Positions 1 to 10,928 are shown, counted from the stretch's first letter. The stretch is 64,000 nt of DNA from Oopsacas minuta (GCA_024704765.1 JAKMXF010000222.1:930001-994000), one strand, 5' to 3'. Program-made: numbers and translations. The notes: generated from the sequence alone by a model not told the origin.

Positions 1-145
1 TAATTTAGGTGCGCTGATTCTGAATATCTATTCAGTTTTTTCTTATCACGTCAGGTTATTTCACAACCATATAGCTACATTTTCAGAAAAATGTCGATTT
101 TTGCCAAAAATTCATCATGATTACATATTACAATAATAACATTAT

Positions 146-1835
146 GTGCATAGTATATATATTCAAATAGTCTTATTTGCTTATTGGTTTTTAACTAGTC
201 TGTTATTCTTTTTTGTTGATATGTCGAAAATAAAGTGTTTCAATTCTCCAGACATTTTTTGTTATATTTGTGGTTTCTATACTCTGAGACCTCAGATGCA
301 GAATATTACTGAATTTGTGGATAGAGCTTACCATGCGTATTTCAAAGTTAAGCTGGGCGATCAGGACAAAAGTTGGGCACCTCATAAGGTCTGTAAATCT
401 TGTGTAGAATTATTGAGGTCTTGGAGTAAGGGTAAAGAGAAACACCTCCCTTTCGGAATTCCTATGATTTGGAGAGAATAAAAAAATTATTTTGATGATT
501 GTTATTTCTGCATGGTAAATGTTATGGCCTGCAAAAAGAGTCACAGACACCTACTGAATTACCCAAATTTAGAATCTGCTATTCGACCAGTCCCTCATTG
601 TAGTGATCTACCTGTACCAATATTCACAGAGTTTCTCGGACTCTATGATGATGAAGATGGTGCCAATTCGGAAGAAGTCAATGATCATGACTGTGACTAT
701 GATGTTGATTTTCAAGGTCCTTCCTCGGAGCCTTCTCTCTTTAACCAAGCGGAATTGAATGATTTAATTCGTGACCTTGACCTCTCGAAAGAATTTCCTG
801 AATTGCTTGCATCTAGATTGCAAGAAAAGAATCTACTCCATCAAAGAACAAAGGTAACATTATATCGTTACAGGGAGCAAGAATTTCAACAGTATTTTCT
901 GCGAAAAGAATGGTTTGGTGTTTTGTCCAAATGTTGAGGGTCTTCTACTGGCAATGGGAGTTCCGAACTACAATCCAAGTGACTGGAGGCTGTTTACCGA
1001 CAGCTCTAAAAGGAGCTTGAAATGTGCACTACTCCATAATGGAAATATATTCGGTTCAATTCCTATAGGATATTCAGTTAAACACAAAGAGGAGTACAAT
1101 AATGTGAAAGAGATATTAGAGATTATTAACTACTCGGCACATGATTGGGTCATCTGTGTTGATCTCAAAATGGTCAACTTTCTATTAGGACAACAATCTG
1201 GGTTCACTAACTACCCCTGTTTCCTTTGTTATTGGGACAGTAGAGATAGGAACCAGCACTGGATAAGGGACAAGTGGCCTCCGAGAGAATGTTTGAAAGT
1301 TGGGGACAAAAATGTAATTAATAACCCTCTGGAAATACAAATAAAATAATTCTACCTCCTCTCCACATTAAGCTTGGTTTAATGAAGCAATTCATCAAAG
1401 CACTGGATAAAGACATATTGTTTCAAGTATATCCGAAATTATTTTCCAGAAATCTGTGAAGAGAAGAAAAAGGCAGGGATATTTGAAGTTCCACAGATTC
1501 GCAAGTTACTTAGGGACAACAGCTTCAAAGATTCTATGAACGATGGAGAGAAGAGAGCGTGGCGGGCTTTCTCTAATGTCATTTCTAATTTCCTTGATAA
1601 TAAAAAGGCAGCCAACTATAAAAAACTAGTCACAGAGTTAGTCGACAGCTATCATGCTCTTGGCTGTAATATGAGTATTAAAATTCATTATTTGAGAGAC
1701 CATCTTGATAGATTTCCGGATATTCTAGGTGATATGAGTGAAGAACAAGGTGAACGATTCTATCAAGACATAAAAATGATGAAACAGCGATATCAAGGAA
1801 GATGCGACACACATATGATGGCAGATTACTGTTGA
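146..1835 (+). pseudogene. RAG1/CACTA-type (Chapaev-like) DDE transposase, decayed
   Basis: Broken reading frame of a transposase-like protein. An N-terminal zinc-binding region (CYIC ... CKSC, then CYFC after an in-frame stop at 479-481) continues in the same frame to about 937. The frame then shifts to 915-1349 and, after further breaks, resumes at 1536-1835. Conserved points in order are an acidic residue in LFTDSS, a second in CVDLK, a CxxC in PCFLCYWD, an HxxxxH in KIHYLRDH, and a glutamate in EEQGERF. This D-D-C2-H2-E order is that of RAG1, Transib and CACTA/Chapaev catalytic cores (family knowledge); the assignment is inferred. The same plan is seen at 30210-32204. No TIRs were found, so element limits are unknown. 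Several stops and shifts make it a dead copy. Confidence 0.6.
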
Positions 1836-1849
1836 CGCCTAAAAAGAGA

Positions 1850-2825
1850 TTGTCCTAATGAACAACATTCAAGAAAGTCAAACAAAAGAAAATTTTCAGA
1901 TTGAACAGTGCTCATATTACATGGTTATAGTATCACTTTCTTCCATTCATAATAGTAACAATTATATCATAATTCTTAGTAAATGAAATATTGATATTTT
2001 CAGAAATTTAATTGATCCAATCTAACATATAAGGGTTGAAACCAATTTTGTTTTATAAATGTAGTAACAGGATTGTGAGATAACTTGACGTATTAGGGAG
2101 AAACTGACAAAATAATCGGAATCAGCAACATAGAATTAGTATATATCAGTTGACCAAATCAATACAACTAAAAAGTGTTGGCCTGTGTGATCATTTGAAG
2201 GACGATCAACATTGAAACTTTAACACAATAGTGTTATAGGTGTCAAATGAAAAACATTATTCTACGAAATGATGAGACCTAAGAGTCATGGATTTGAAGG
2301 ATGAGGGGAGTAAGAGCTAAAAAGCATTTAAAACAAATAAATATTATGCTAACTCATTATGGTGGAACGTAACAGTCATTATGAAAATTAATAAAATAAT
2401 ACACAAGGCTGATAACTGAAAATTCGGGAGTCAAATACCATGTCTCAGGGAGTGCACTCATGTTCGACATGAATCAATGAAATTCGCCAAATCTTCAAAT
2501 TTTAGTTGCTAGATTATATACAATACTAACGAAAATTCCTGAATGGGGAACTTACATGCTGTGTACACCATATATCTTATGTTGTAGTGTACGTATTGTG
2601 TAAACACAAGTTGAAAATTGTATTGCTTTTGAATACCGCAATAAAATGTAAGCTTGTGTTAACACAAAAAGTACATTATGGAATAAGTTAAAACATACAA
2701 AAACATGCAAATTTTCATCCTCTTACTACTTAGCTAAATAATATAAATTTTGAAATAAACATAATGCGGCTTGAATAATACACAAAACAGGAAGACTTAA
2801 TAGAGGACAAATTTATGAATTTTTA
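1850..2825. other. AT-rich non-coding stretch
   Basis: Just under 1 kb without a convincing reading frame or paired inverted repeats. It follows the dead RAG-like frame and could hold that element's untranslated 3' end, but I see no terminal repeat to support this. Confidence 0.4.
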
Positions 2826-2841
2826 TCAATGAGCGACTAAC

Positions 2842-3045
2842 CTTTCTTCATCGAGCACTAACACGCCATTAATCAATTTAACCTTTGGACAAGTAGTCTC
2901 TTTGTGGATGATCTCATTTGATTCTTCTCTATTCTCTTCCACGAACCTAAATGGAGGAATGATACTCAGTCGAACGAGGTTGATAGAGATTCCTGAACAT
3001 ATAATTGAGCGATCCTGACAAGACCGAGGATCAGACAGGTCTAGG
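2842..3045 (-). CDS. candidate internal exon of a host gene (possible TFIIIB B''-like)
   Basis: On the minus strand an open frame is bounded by a pyrimidine-rich acceptor (cttttt-cctag at about 3046) and a good donor (AAG|GTTAGT after 2842). The peptide contains SIIPPFRFVEEN and ends CPKVKLINGVLVLDEE. The ending resembles, from memory, the region of the TFIIIB subunit BDP1 where a 'PxxxxxxxGxxxLDEES' segment occurs; this is a weak resemblance and not a firm call. Other acceptors (for example tgttcag near 3002) are possible, so the 5' edge is uncertain. It is the only stretch in the window that looks like an ordinary spliced host exon rather than mobile DNA. If real, its neighbouring exons are not recognisable here. 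Confidence 0.3.
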
Positions 3046-3203
3046 AAAAAGATCAAAGATGGTATATTTTAACAAGTACATGCTTCCCAGACACACATTT
3101 CGACATATTCCTTAATTTTAGTATAGGTATAATGGTTGATAATAAATTGTTCTACAAATATGCAATACATTTATTTGGTCAAAAATGCACCGTTTCTGCA
3201 ATA

Positions 3204-4524
3204 ACGGGGTGCTACTAAAAATCCGGACAACTTTACGAGTGTCAAATAATATCAATTACTATGTCACCATATGTTTATATTGTTTGATATTTAAGTATAC
3301 ACTACTTGACAACTTTTAATTAGAAATTATTATTGAGACTGGTGTACTTCGCAAAATGGAGACCCTTTCAGAGAAGTAGAGAAGAGACATTGTTGTACAG
3401 TTCTATAAGGAGTACTCCGATAGGGGTAAGTGTTTCACCATTGACCTTTTTATGAAGATGGAAAATGAGGAGTACATTATATGACATCTTGGGAAGTTAT
3501 GAGAGAAGGAAAAACAACAGAAAAGAAAGGGGAGAGTGGAAGAACCGCACAGAAACTGCCAGTATTGAAGAGGAGGCGGTTGAAACAGGTTGCCAATAAC
3601 AAGAAGGGGGTCAGTCACAGAAAACTGGCTGCGAAGTTCAATGTAAGCAGATCTTATGTAGGAAAGGTTCTCAGAAGTCAGAATGTAAAGTATTTCCTGA
3701 GACAAAAGTGCCCAGTTCAACTCCAGAACAACAACACGACAGATAAAGTGCCTCAGGTCCATGAATCGGAAACTCTGTCCGCCAAATTCAGATGTAGTGA
3801 TCATTTTGGACGACGAGTCGTATTTCCCTCTCAAACATGATGAAATGCCCGGAAATGAAGGTTTTTACCCAGATAACAAGAAGGACACCCCATTTAGTGT
3901 AAAATACAAAACGAAACAGAAGTTTGCTCCAAAGGTCATGATCTGGCTCGCAATCAGCGAACGGGGCCACTCCGACGTCTATGTGAAGCCATCAGGTTTG
4001 GGTATTAATAGTGAAGTATGTATTGATGAATGTATTCGTGCAAGATTGGTTCTTTTTATCAATCAATTGCACAAGGACGACGAAATCTTGTTTTGGCCAG
4101 ATCTAGCAAGCTCCCATTACTCTATAGCGACCAGAGCTTGCTACAAAGAGATCGGAATTAATGTTGTCCCCAAAGAAATGAACCCTCCCAATGTCCCCCA
4201 ACTACGGCCTATTGAAAATTTTTGGGGAATTCTTAAAGCAGAGGTCTATAAGGGTGCTTGGGAGGCCAAAAGCGTCGCCCAATTGGTTAATAGAATAAAA
4301 AATGCCTAGCTGAAATGGACTGGACATCCCGTCCAGGTAATGATGCGAACTTGTAAAACAAACATCAGAAAGGCAGCAGACAAAACACCTCTCGTAATGC
4401 TATAATTGGCACTATTGTACTTTTGACTATGAATAGAGTATATACAAAGGCCGAATGAATAGGCCACAATATAGTCCATTCAAGTCCTGATCAAAACCAG
4501 TCCGGATTTTTAGTAGCACCCCGT
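3204..4524 (+). mobile_element. Tc1/mariner-superfamily element, DD37E type, complete ends
   Basis: A 1321-bp element flanked by TA on both sides (3202-3203, 4525-4526). The termini are inverted repeats starting ACGGGGTGCTACTAAAAA, perfect for about 27 bp (ACGGGG through CCGGAC). Length, TA duplication and a single transposase frame are typical of Tc1/mariner. The coding frame is broken, so this copy is unlikely to be autonomous, but the ends could be mobilised in trans. Confidence 0.92.
3356..4309 (+). pseudogene. DD37E (ITmD37E-like) transposase, frameshifted
   Basis: The start (METLSEK at 3356) meets a stop at once; the N-terminal DNA-binding part is read at 3481-3840, with an HTH-like segment VSHRKLAAKFNVSRSYVGKVL. 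The frame shifts by +1 near 3761-3840 into the catalytic part ending at 4309. Catalytic residues visible are D in ILDDESYF, D in WPDLASSH and E in RPIENFW. I count 37 residues between the second D and the E, giving DD37E, a known ITm group first described in mosquitoes. The recognisable core is intact except for the shift and the early stop. Confidence 0.85.
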
Positions 4525-4526
4525 TA

Positions 4527-4867
4527 TTGAATCTAATCATAAAATATCTTCATCGCCTACCTCACCCCAAGTCCAAAATTTACAAGAGGTTGGTAAGACT
4601 TAGATTATAGTAGGTTATGATCAGTGATATTTGCCAATGGCCAAATATTAATGAATTAATGTATATGTTTGGAATTTGAGTTACAAGTATCTTAAATAAG
4701 TCAAATGTCTCTACTTCATGAGCATGACAAAATGAAAACTCATCATGGAATTATTACATCACCCTGAAATTGCAAAAATTGAAATTATCAATTTTCAGAA
4801 ATTTGAGAATGCCTGAATACCGCAAAGAACGTCATGGGTGCAAACGATTGAATATTTAGAAATATAT

Positions 4868-4898
<31 letters not shown>

Positions 4899-6117
4899 GG
4901 AACTATTGAATTTTGTCGCGTTACAGCCGCTCCACTACTACTCACAACCCCGTTACGATATTGGTCAATGAGCAAGTAGCATATACAATTCTGTGGTTTC
5001 ACAACAAGCACTCTGGCATCCTCAAAAATAAAGTGTCGTTATTTCGAATAAAAACTATTCTCAAAGTCAAAGGATGCGAGTCGCGGTATGGTCCACAGCC
5101 GATTTAAATATATTCTCAGATAGTACTCTAAGTACATATTTTGAAGATAGTAAATATTCAGAAGACATATCTATTAAATAGATATATTTTCTGAATATTT
5201 ACTATTATCTAAATATGCTTTAATAATGCAAACAAGGGAAAGTGCCAATCAATTTCATCGAAATGGTAAACAGGAACATGCTATTAAGAAACGACTGAAC
5301 TTTCAAATCTATCACGAAATACATTTTCGGCTATTTTGACTAACTATTACTAAAGAAATATGATTTATCTTTTAGGAATTCTGGGTCTAGGTTACCGAAT
5401 AAACCCTTAGGTGGTCTTCGAAATATGGACAAACAAATCAGCAGAGGGTCCAAATTAACTTGATACTCAAATACCTAGAAAGTTCAATAATACCTCTTTT
5501 TAGCTAATTTAATGAGGACGAATGCATTTAGGATATTGTTTTTGTCATTAGATATATGTATACTTCCTAATAGTAATGACTGTCGACATTCAAATTTTGG
5601 ACAATAAAATATGGGTATATTGATTTCTCTAAAACTATTCAGAATTTGAGATAAAATGAATTATTGTTAAATAGGATGCTGTAAATAAGAATGAAATTTC
5701 TCATTCATATGTTAAAAATATATTCAAGCTGCCTATACTTGAGACTTTTAGTTGTATATTTACCCTAGTTATGAGATATAAACCGCTTGGAATATATTTT
5801 GGTATGGTCTTCAATACAGATGCTTTCTTATTAACATTTTTCGAAGCAAACTACATTAAAATGAGCCAGAACTATTGGTTCTAATGCAATTTCACCTCAC
5901 TTTGGAATTTGGGAGGTTAATTTAGCTGTGGTGTTCAGAACACACCCATTTATACACTCCACTTTCGGAGTTTATACTGTATAAGATGTAATGCTATGCT
6001 GATAAAGTAGTTTAATCAAACACGGGATAATTACTACGGCTGATTGGGAAGTTGGATATTGGGAGGATATTAACCAGATTGTCATATCAAAAGAATCCTA
6101 TTACCATATGGCAATTA
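4527..6117. other. AT-rich gap between transposons
   Basis: No convincing gene. It holds a (TA)n microsatellite at about 4866-4898, the hairpin listed at 5145-5210, and otherwise unremarkable AT-rich DNA. An open frame at 4913-5107 has no recognisable motif and starts next to the microsatellite, so I do not call it. Confidence 0.5.
5145..5210. repeat. near-perfect 66-bp hairpin
   Basis: Arms of about 30 bp, each containing TAAATATTCAG / CTGAATATTTA, meet almost without a loop around ATAGATAT. It may be a very short fold-back MITE remnant; no target duplication was recognised. Confidence 0.75.
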
Positions 6118-6277
6118 TACAAGGGTTGTTAAATAAGTAATGAGACCAATGTATCGAATTCATATTCTAATTAATACAGCTCTAGCCTAATATCAAATTA
6201 CAAGGCTAACTTGATTGTTTAACTTCTATGCAATATACTCTTTACCCTACTAGCATTTTCTTCAACATAAAGCTTCA

Positions 6278-6498
6278 TTGTATCGGCTACTTTTTCAACT
6301 AATGGATTTTAACAAAGAAGGAAAACGACAAAAACTTTGGTACCTGTGGAAAAAGGGGAATAATGGCTCATATATTCTTCGTGAAATGCAGGACATTTTC
6401 GGTGATGAATGTCCTTCGAAAGTAACCATATATAAACGGATCGAAAGTTATGATAATGTCGATGAGGACCTCCACGATGACCTTCGTTCAGGGAATCC
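6278..6498 (+). pseudogene. mariner transposase, N-terminal part
   Basis: The peptide contains the mariner N-terminal helix-turn-helix pattern: KRQKLWYLWKKGN, then EMQDIFGDECPSKVTIYKRI, then DLHDDLRSGNP. Known mariner proteins have the same order, ending in a GRP-like linker between the two HTH motifs. The frame runs into the inserted element and stops within it at 6535. The C-terminal part is found 4.4 kb downstream. Confidence 0.75.
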
Positions 6499-7065
6499 CG
6501 ACAATTCGCATCACGACAACTCGCACCGAATTTGATTGGTCAATTGATTCCGACTATGATTTTTAGTATTGTATGATCAATTTTTGTTATTATTTATGTA
6601 CATAAAGTAAAGAAATTTCAAAAAGTTCGTATACTTTTAAAGGCTACAGAGGTAATCGAGTTTTCGAATAGCATATCGTGAATATTCGACTTAGAGAGTG
6701 ACTTTCAAAACATACATAGGATACTTAGTAATACATAAAACAAATTACCGGCGGTTGATTAGGAGTAACCTAGGCGCCCGAAAGGTGCCTATTGAGGACG
6801 CTTCGTGCCCGCAACCGCGTACCGCAAGGAAGAGTAGCTTACTTGTATATGTTGAATTTTTGAACTATACAAGTAGTAAAGTATGTATTGCACAATCTAT
6901 GATCAAAGACTTTATCCATACATTTGGAAAAATATAAAGAAAATCATTCCGGATTTATCATAATACAATTTGAAGCTGTTCTTCTATGGAAAATCTTTCT
7001 TATATTTCCCCACATTGAGCTGGCCTAACTCAAAATTGCTACTTAAATTCCTTTAATAATACGAT

Positions 7066-7180
7066 GGACTCCGCTTAATAGAGCCACCGGTTAATCTGGC
7101 CAACACCTTTATCCAGTAAATATAGGTGATAATATAATCTCTGGATGGGTACTGTTTCGGTTAACTAAACTAGCCATCCA
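7066..7180. repeat. solo pogo-like terminal fragment
   Basis: The stretch GACTCCGCTTAATAGAGCC followed by GGTTAATCTGGCC resembles the CAGTNGANTCCNNTTAAT termini of the pogo elements elsewhere in this window (50303, 35005). No partner end was found. Confidence 0.35.
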
Positions 7181-7289
7181 CTTTTAAATATTGGCCTTGC
7201 TGGGATAGATCGGAATGATATCTGTAACAGATATTTTGTTCATTTAACTTATAATCATGATATTACGTAGGTCATGATTAAATGAACTT

Positions 7290-7335
7290 CATACCACCCT
7301 ATCCTTAGAAGTACTTCTAAAGATAGGGTGGTATG
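7290..7335. repeat. perfect-type hairpin, 22-bp arms
   Basis: The arms CATACCACCCTATC... and ...GATAGGGTGGTATG pair with one mismatch around a tiny loop. Just upstream (7239-7286) a second inverted repeat (GTTCATTTAA / TTAAATGAAC) lies end to end with it. Confidence 0.75.
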
Positions 7336-7627
7336 ATGTGTTAGTTATACCCCTACACAATTATCCTACAAAATGGGAACATGAAAATACTTGCCAGTTG
7401 GATATCCAATTCAGGCTTTAAAGTATTACGTAAAGTTTGAACAACCCCGTTCGTGCCAGGAAATTTACCCTTTAGGTTTCTATTCGATAACAAGTCAGAT
7501 GAATCAAGTCAAGTCATAAATAAACTACATTTAATGTCTAATATGCATGTGTCTACAAAATACTGAATTAGAATAATATATATAAGAGAGTCGTGTTGTA
7601 AATAGGGCTTTAGGAGAATGATCAAGA

Positions 7628-7682
7628 GAGGTGCAGCTACCGCATCATAACCACTGTTCTTCTTGCATGGTAGCTGCACCTC
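7628..7682. repeat. hairpin at the left edge of the MULE palindrome
   Basis: GAGGTGCAGCTACC is repeated in inverse as GGTAGCTGCACCTC about 26 bp away. A purine-rich GAGAGGA tract follows before the palindrome arm begins at 7718. Confidence 0.7.
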
Positions 7683-7717
7683 AATGGAGAGGATAGAGGA
7701 GAGGAGAGGAGAGAAGA

Positions 7718-9041
7718 GGAGTGGAGTGAGAAGAGAAAGAGATGTGGCGGATTGGTTGTGTGAGCAAAGAGGGGTCTGCGTTCATACCAAAGGGATGGTG
7801 ATAGTCAAGCGCACGAATGAGCACTCCCATAGGCCTGACGAGCAGGCAGCGGGCTGTTGTGAAGCGAAGGCAGGTATGAAGAGGAAAGCACGAGAGTCCC
7901 AGGATAGTACACACCACATAGTGGGCGGGAGTTGCAAACAGCCTCAGAGGGTACTGCTGCTAAACTCCCAAACTGGACAGCCTGAAGCGGACGATACAAT
8001 GCCAACGTGCTAGTGCACTTGCAGCTCCAGCACATCCTACCACTCTAGCAGAGCTAGCTCTACCAGCAGTCTACCAGCAGACAGCCAAAAGAGAACAGTT
8101 CTTACTCTATGACTCTGGCGCAGACGATGTACACAGATTCCTCATCTTCGCGACACAACACAACCTCGGGATGCTGCAGCGAAGAAAGATCTCTCTAGCT
8201 GATGGCACCTTCAGGACAGCACCTCCACTCTTCGCCCAGGTGTATGTGGTGCATGGACCCCGTGGAGGAGATGATCCTATGAAGACCGGTCATCTGTTAC
8301 CGAGCCTGTTCGTGCTACTGCCCAACAAGACGGAGGCTGCCTACCTGAGGATGTGGGAACAGATCCGCCTACTGTGTCCACTTGCCCAGCCTCAACAGAT
8401 GCTCCTGGACTTTGAGAAGGGCGCGATTACCAGCTTTGAGCATGTCTGGCCTAACACAGTAGTAAAGTGCTGCTTCTTCCACCTGACACATAATATCTGG
8501 CGACTTGTGCAGTCTGCCTACACACATGACGAAGAGTTGGCTATGCGCATCCGGAGGATACCAGCCCTTGCATTCGTCCGACCAGCAGACGTACCCGATC
8601 TGTCTGATCAAGTGGCAATGGACCTCCCACTTACGCCTGAAATAGGCGAACTAGTCGACTACTTTGAGAGGACGTATATCGGCCGCACACTTGTCACCGG
8701 TTGCCATGTAGCGGCGAAGTTCCCCATTGACCTGTGGAACTATCACATCGGTACGCCCTTAGGACTCCCCCGTGCAACCAACGCCGTAGAGGCATGGCAC
8801 CGCAGCTTCAATGCCACTGTCGGCTGCCATCAACCTACCACATGGAAGTTCATCCTCTCCCTCAAGCGTGAGCAGGGCCTAGTGGAGGTGCAGCATACTA
8901 ATTACCTTGTTGGCAAGCCACCAACCAAGCGGAGGCGGTCCCAACAGAGTGGGGAAGCGTTGAAGACTCTAGTTGGAGAATATATCCGCCAGACCATACT
9001 CAGACGAAGTTCCATACAAGTGCAGACACCATCTCAGCCTG
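7718..9041 (+). repeat. left arm of a large GC-rich palindrome
   Basis: Inverse of 9130-10453. Both arms are 1324 bp, no indel was seen, and the encoded transposase segments are identical. The arms are separated by an 88-bp AT-rich spacer (9042-9129). Base composition is clearly more GC-rich than the surrounding AT-rich DNA. Confidence 0.9.
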
Positions 9042-9061
9042 GGAGCGGATTAACATGGTAA
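8171..9061 (+). CDS. MULE-type transposase, palindrome copy 1 (partial)
   Basis: Catalytic core of a Mutator-like (MULE) transposase, which cuts and pastes DNA through an RNase H-like DDE fold. Visible residues are D in LADGTF, D in LLDFEKGA, the C..H pair in KCCFFHLTH, and E in NAVEAWHRSFN. The frame is open upstream of the first listed Met to about 8027 (PTTLAELALPAVYQQ, LLYDSGADDVHRF), so the true protein begins earlier. Further upstream (about 7740-7950), in another frame, lies the end of a FLYWCH-like zinc finger (NEHSHRPDE) and a linker (KAGMKRKARES). A frameshift or stop near 7960 separates the two. The C-terminus has a basic KRRRSQQ patch. The codons are much more GC-rich than neighbouring TEs. 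Confidence 0.85.
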   Translation: MLQRRKISLADGTFRTAPPLFAQVYVVHGPRGGDDPMKTGHLLPSLFVLLPNKTEAAYLRMWEQIRLLCPLAQPQQMLLDFEKGAITSFEHVWPNTVVKCCFFHLTHNIWRLVQSAYTHDEELAMRIRRIPALAFVRPADVPDLSDQVAMDLPLTPEIGELVDYFERTYIGRTLVTGCHVAAKFPIDLWNYHIGTPLGLPRATNAVEAWHRSFNATVGCHQPTTWKFILSLKREQGLVEVQHTNYLVGKPPTKRRRSQQSGEALKTLVGEYIRQTILRRSSIQVQTPSQPGSGLTW

Positions 9062-9115
9062 TCCAAAGTATTATCTCAAAATCAAATGTATTTGAGGGAT
9101 AGATAATACGGAAGA

Positions 9116-10000
9116 TTAACATCCGTTCTCAGGCTGAGATGGTGTCTGCACTTGTATGGAACTTCGTCTGAGTATGGTCTGGCGGATATATTCTCCAACT
9201 AGAGTCTTCAACGCTTCCCCACTCTGTTGGGACCGCCTCCGCTTGGTTGGTGGCTTGCCAACAAGGTAATTAGTATGCTGCACCTCCACTAGGCCCTGCT
9301 CACGCTTGAGGGAGAGGATGAACTTCCATGTGGTAGGTTGATGGCAGCCGACAGTGGCATTGAAGCTGCGGTGCCATGCCTCTACGGCGTTGGTTGCACG
9401 GGGGAGTCCTAAGGGCGTACCGATGTGATAGTTCCACAGGTCAATGGGGAACTTCGCCGCTACATGGCAACCGGTGACAAGTGTGCGGCCGATATACGTC
9501 CTCTCAAAGTAGTCGACTAGTTCGCCTATTTCAGGCGTAAGTGGGAGGTCCATTGCCACTTGATCAGACAGATCGGGTACGTCTGCTGGTCGGACGAATG
9601 CAAGGGCTGGTATCCTCCGGATGCGCATAGCCAACTCTTCGTCATGTGTGTAGGCAGACTGCACAAGTCGCCAGATATTATGTGTCAGGTGGAAGAAGCA
9701 GCACTTTACTACTGTGTTAGGCCAGACATGCTCAAAGCTGGTAATCGCGCCCTTCTCAAAGTCCAGGAGCATCTGTTGAGGCTGGGCAAGTGGACACAGT
9801 AGGCGGATCTGTTCCCACATCCTCAGGTAGGCAGCCTCCGTCTTGTTGGGCAGTAGCACGAACAGGCTCGGTAACAGATGACCGGTCTTCATAGGATCAT
9901 CTCCTCCACGGGGTCCATGCACCACATACACCTGGGCGAAGAGTGGAGGTGCTGTCCTGAAGGTGCCATCAGCTAGAGAGATCTTTCTTCGCTGCAGCAT
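9116..10000 (-). CDS. MULE-type transposase, palindrome copy 2 (partial)
   Basis: Mirror copy of the transposase at 8171-9061, identical through the TPSQP motif and differing only in the last few residues, where the arms end. It has the same catalytic D, D and E, the same open extension toward higher coordinates (to about 10144), and the same frameshift before the FLYWCH-like part (about 10221-10431). The shared lesion shows that the duplication happened after the frame was broken. The two genes are convergent, tail to tail, 54 bp apart. Confidence 0.85.
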   Translation of the reverse strand: MLQRRKISLADGTFRTAPPLFAQVYVVHGPRGGDDPMKTGHLLPSLFVLLPNKTEAAYLRMWEQIRLLCPLAQPQQMLLDFEKGAITSFEHVWPNTVVKCCFFHLTHNIWRLVQSAYTHDEELAMRIRRIPALAFVRPADVPDLSDQVAMDLPLTPEIGELVDYFERTYIGRTLVTGCHVAAKFPIDLWNYHIGTPLGLPRATNAVEAWHRSFNATVGCHQPTTWKFILSLKREQGLVEVQHTNYLVGKPPTKRRRSQQSGEALKTLVGEYIRQTILRRSSIQVQTPSQPENGC

Positions 10001-10453
10001 CCCGAGGTTGTGTTGTGTCGCGAAGATGAGGAATCTGTGTACATCGTCTGCGCCAGAGTCATAGAGTAAGAACTGTTCTCTTTTGGCTGTCTGCTGGTAG
10101 ACTGCTGGTAGAGCTAGCTCTGCTAGAGTGGTAGGATGTGCTGGAGCTGCAAGTGCACTAGCACGTTGGCATTGTATCGTCCGCTTCAGGCTGTCCAGTT
10201 TGGGAGTTTAGCAGCAGTACCCTCTGAGGCTGTTTGCAACTCCCGCCCACTATGTGGTGTGTACTATCCTGGGACTCTCGTGCTTTCCTCTTCATACCTG
10301 CCTTCGCTTCACAACAGCCCGCTGCCTGCTCGTCAGGCCTATGGGAGTGCTCATTCGTGCGCTTGACTATCACCATCCCTTTGGTATGAACGCAGACCCC
10401 TCTTTGCTCACACAACCAATCCGCCACATCTCTTTCTCTTCTCACTCCACTCC
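9130..10453 (-). repeat. right arm of the GC-rich palindrome
   Basis: Inverse copy of 7718-9041. Its outer edge ends in CTCACTCCACTCC at 10453, after which AT-richer DNA resumes. A short hairpin (CTTGATCAGCC / GGCTGATCAAG, about 10499-10528) sits just outside. Confidence 0.9.
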
Positions 10454-10928
10454 AAATAAATATCCATTCTCCGACAGCTTATCTCCTCCTCTTTGTGACT
10501 TGATCAGCCTGCAGGTCGGCTGATCAAGAGGTTCTGCCATTAGTTAAGTTATAAAATTTCAAAGACAAAATGTATTGATTGGTAATGAGAATACGAATCT
10601 GAGTTTGAACTAGATCATTTTATATTTATGTCCGAGGATTGCAAATATCACAGGTGATTACATCCTGTTTAGTACATCACTAAGACTATTTCCTTCGTGT
10701 GTGTTTACTTAATACTTACTATAGCAATCTTTGGAATAAATATCATTAAATGGATTCATGGAATCATGTCATCTAAAATTAGAATTATTGATCCAATTAA
10801 GACTTTCCGTGTGCAGATATAATTATTAGAAAATTGATTATTTATGCGTACTTAGATTAAATTAATTAACTAATACCATATCAAATTGACCAATCAAATT
10901 AAGTGCGAATTATCTGGTGCGAATTGTC

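Noticed and set aside
4913-5107. Plus-strand open frame of 64 codons beside the (TA)n run
   Set aside because: No similarity I recognise and no TE context; probably chance.
9560-10523. Open frames on the strand opposite the palindromic MULE copies
   Set aside because: They mirror each other in both arms and are antisense shadows of the GC-rich transposase.
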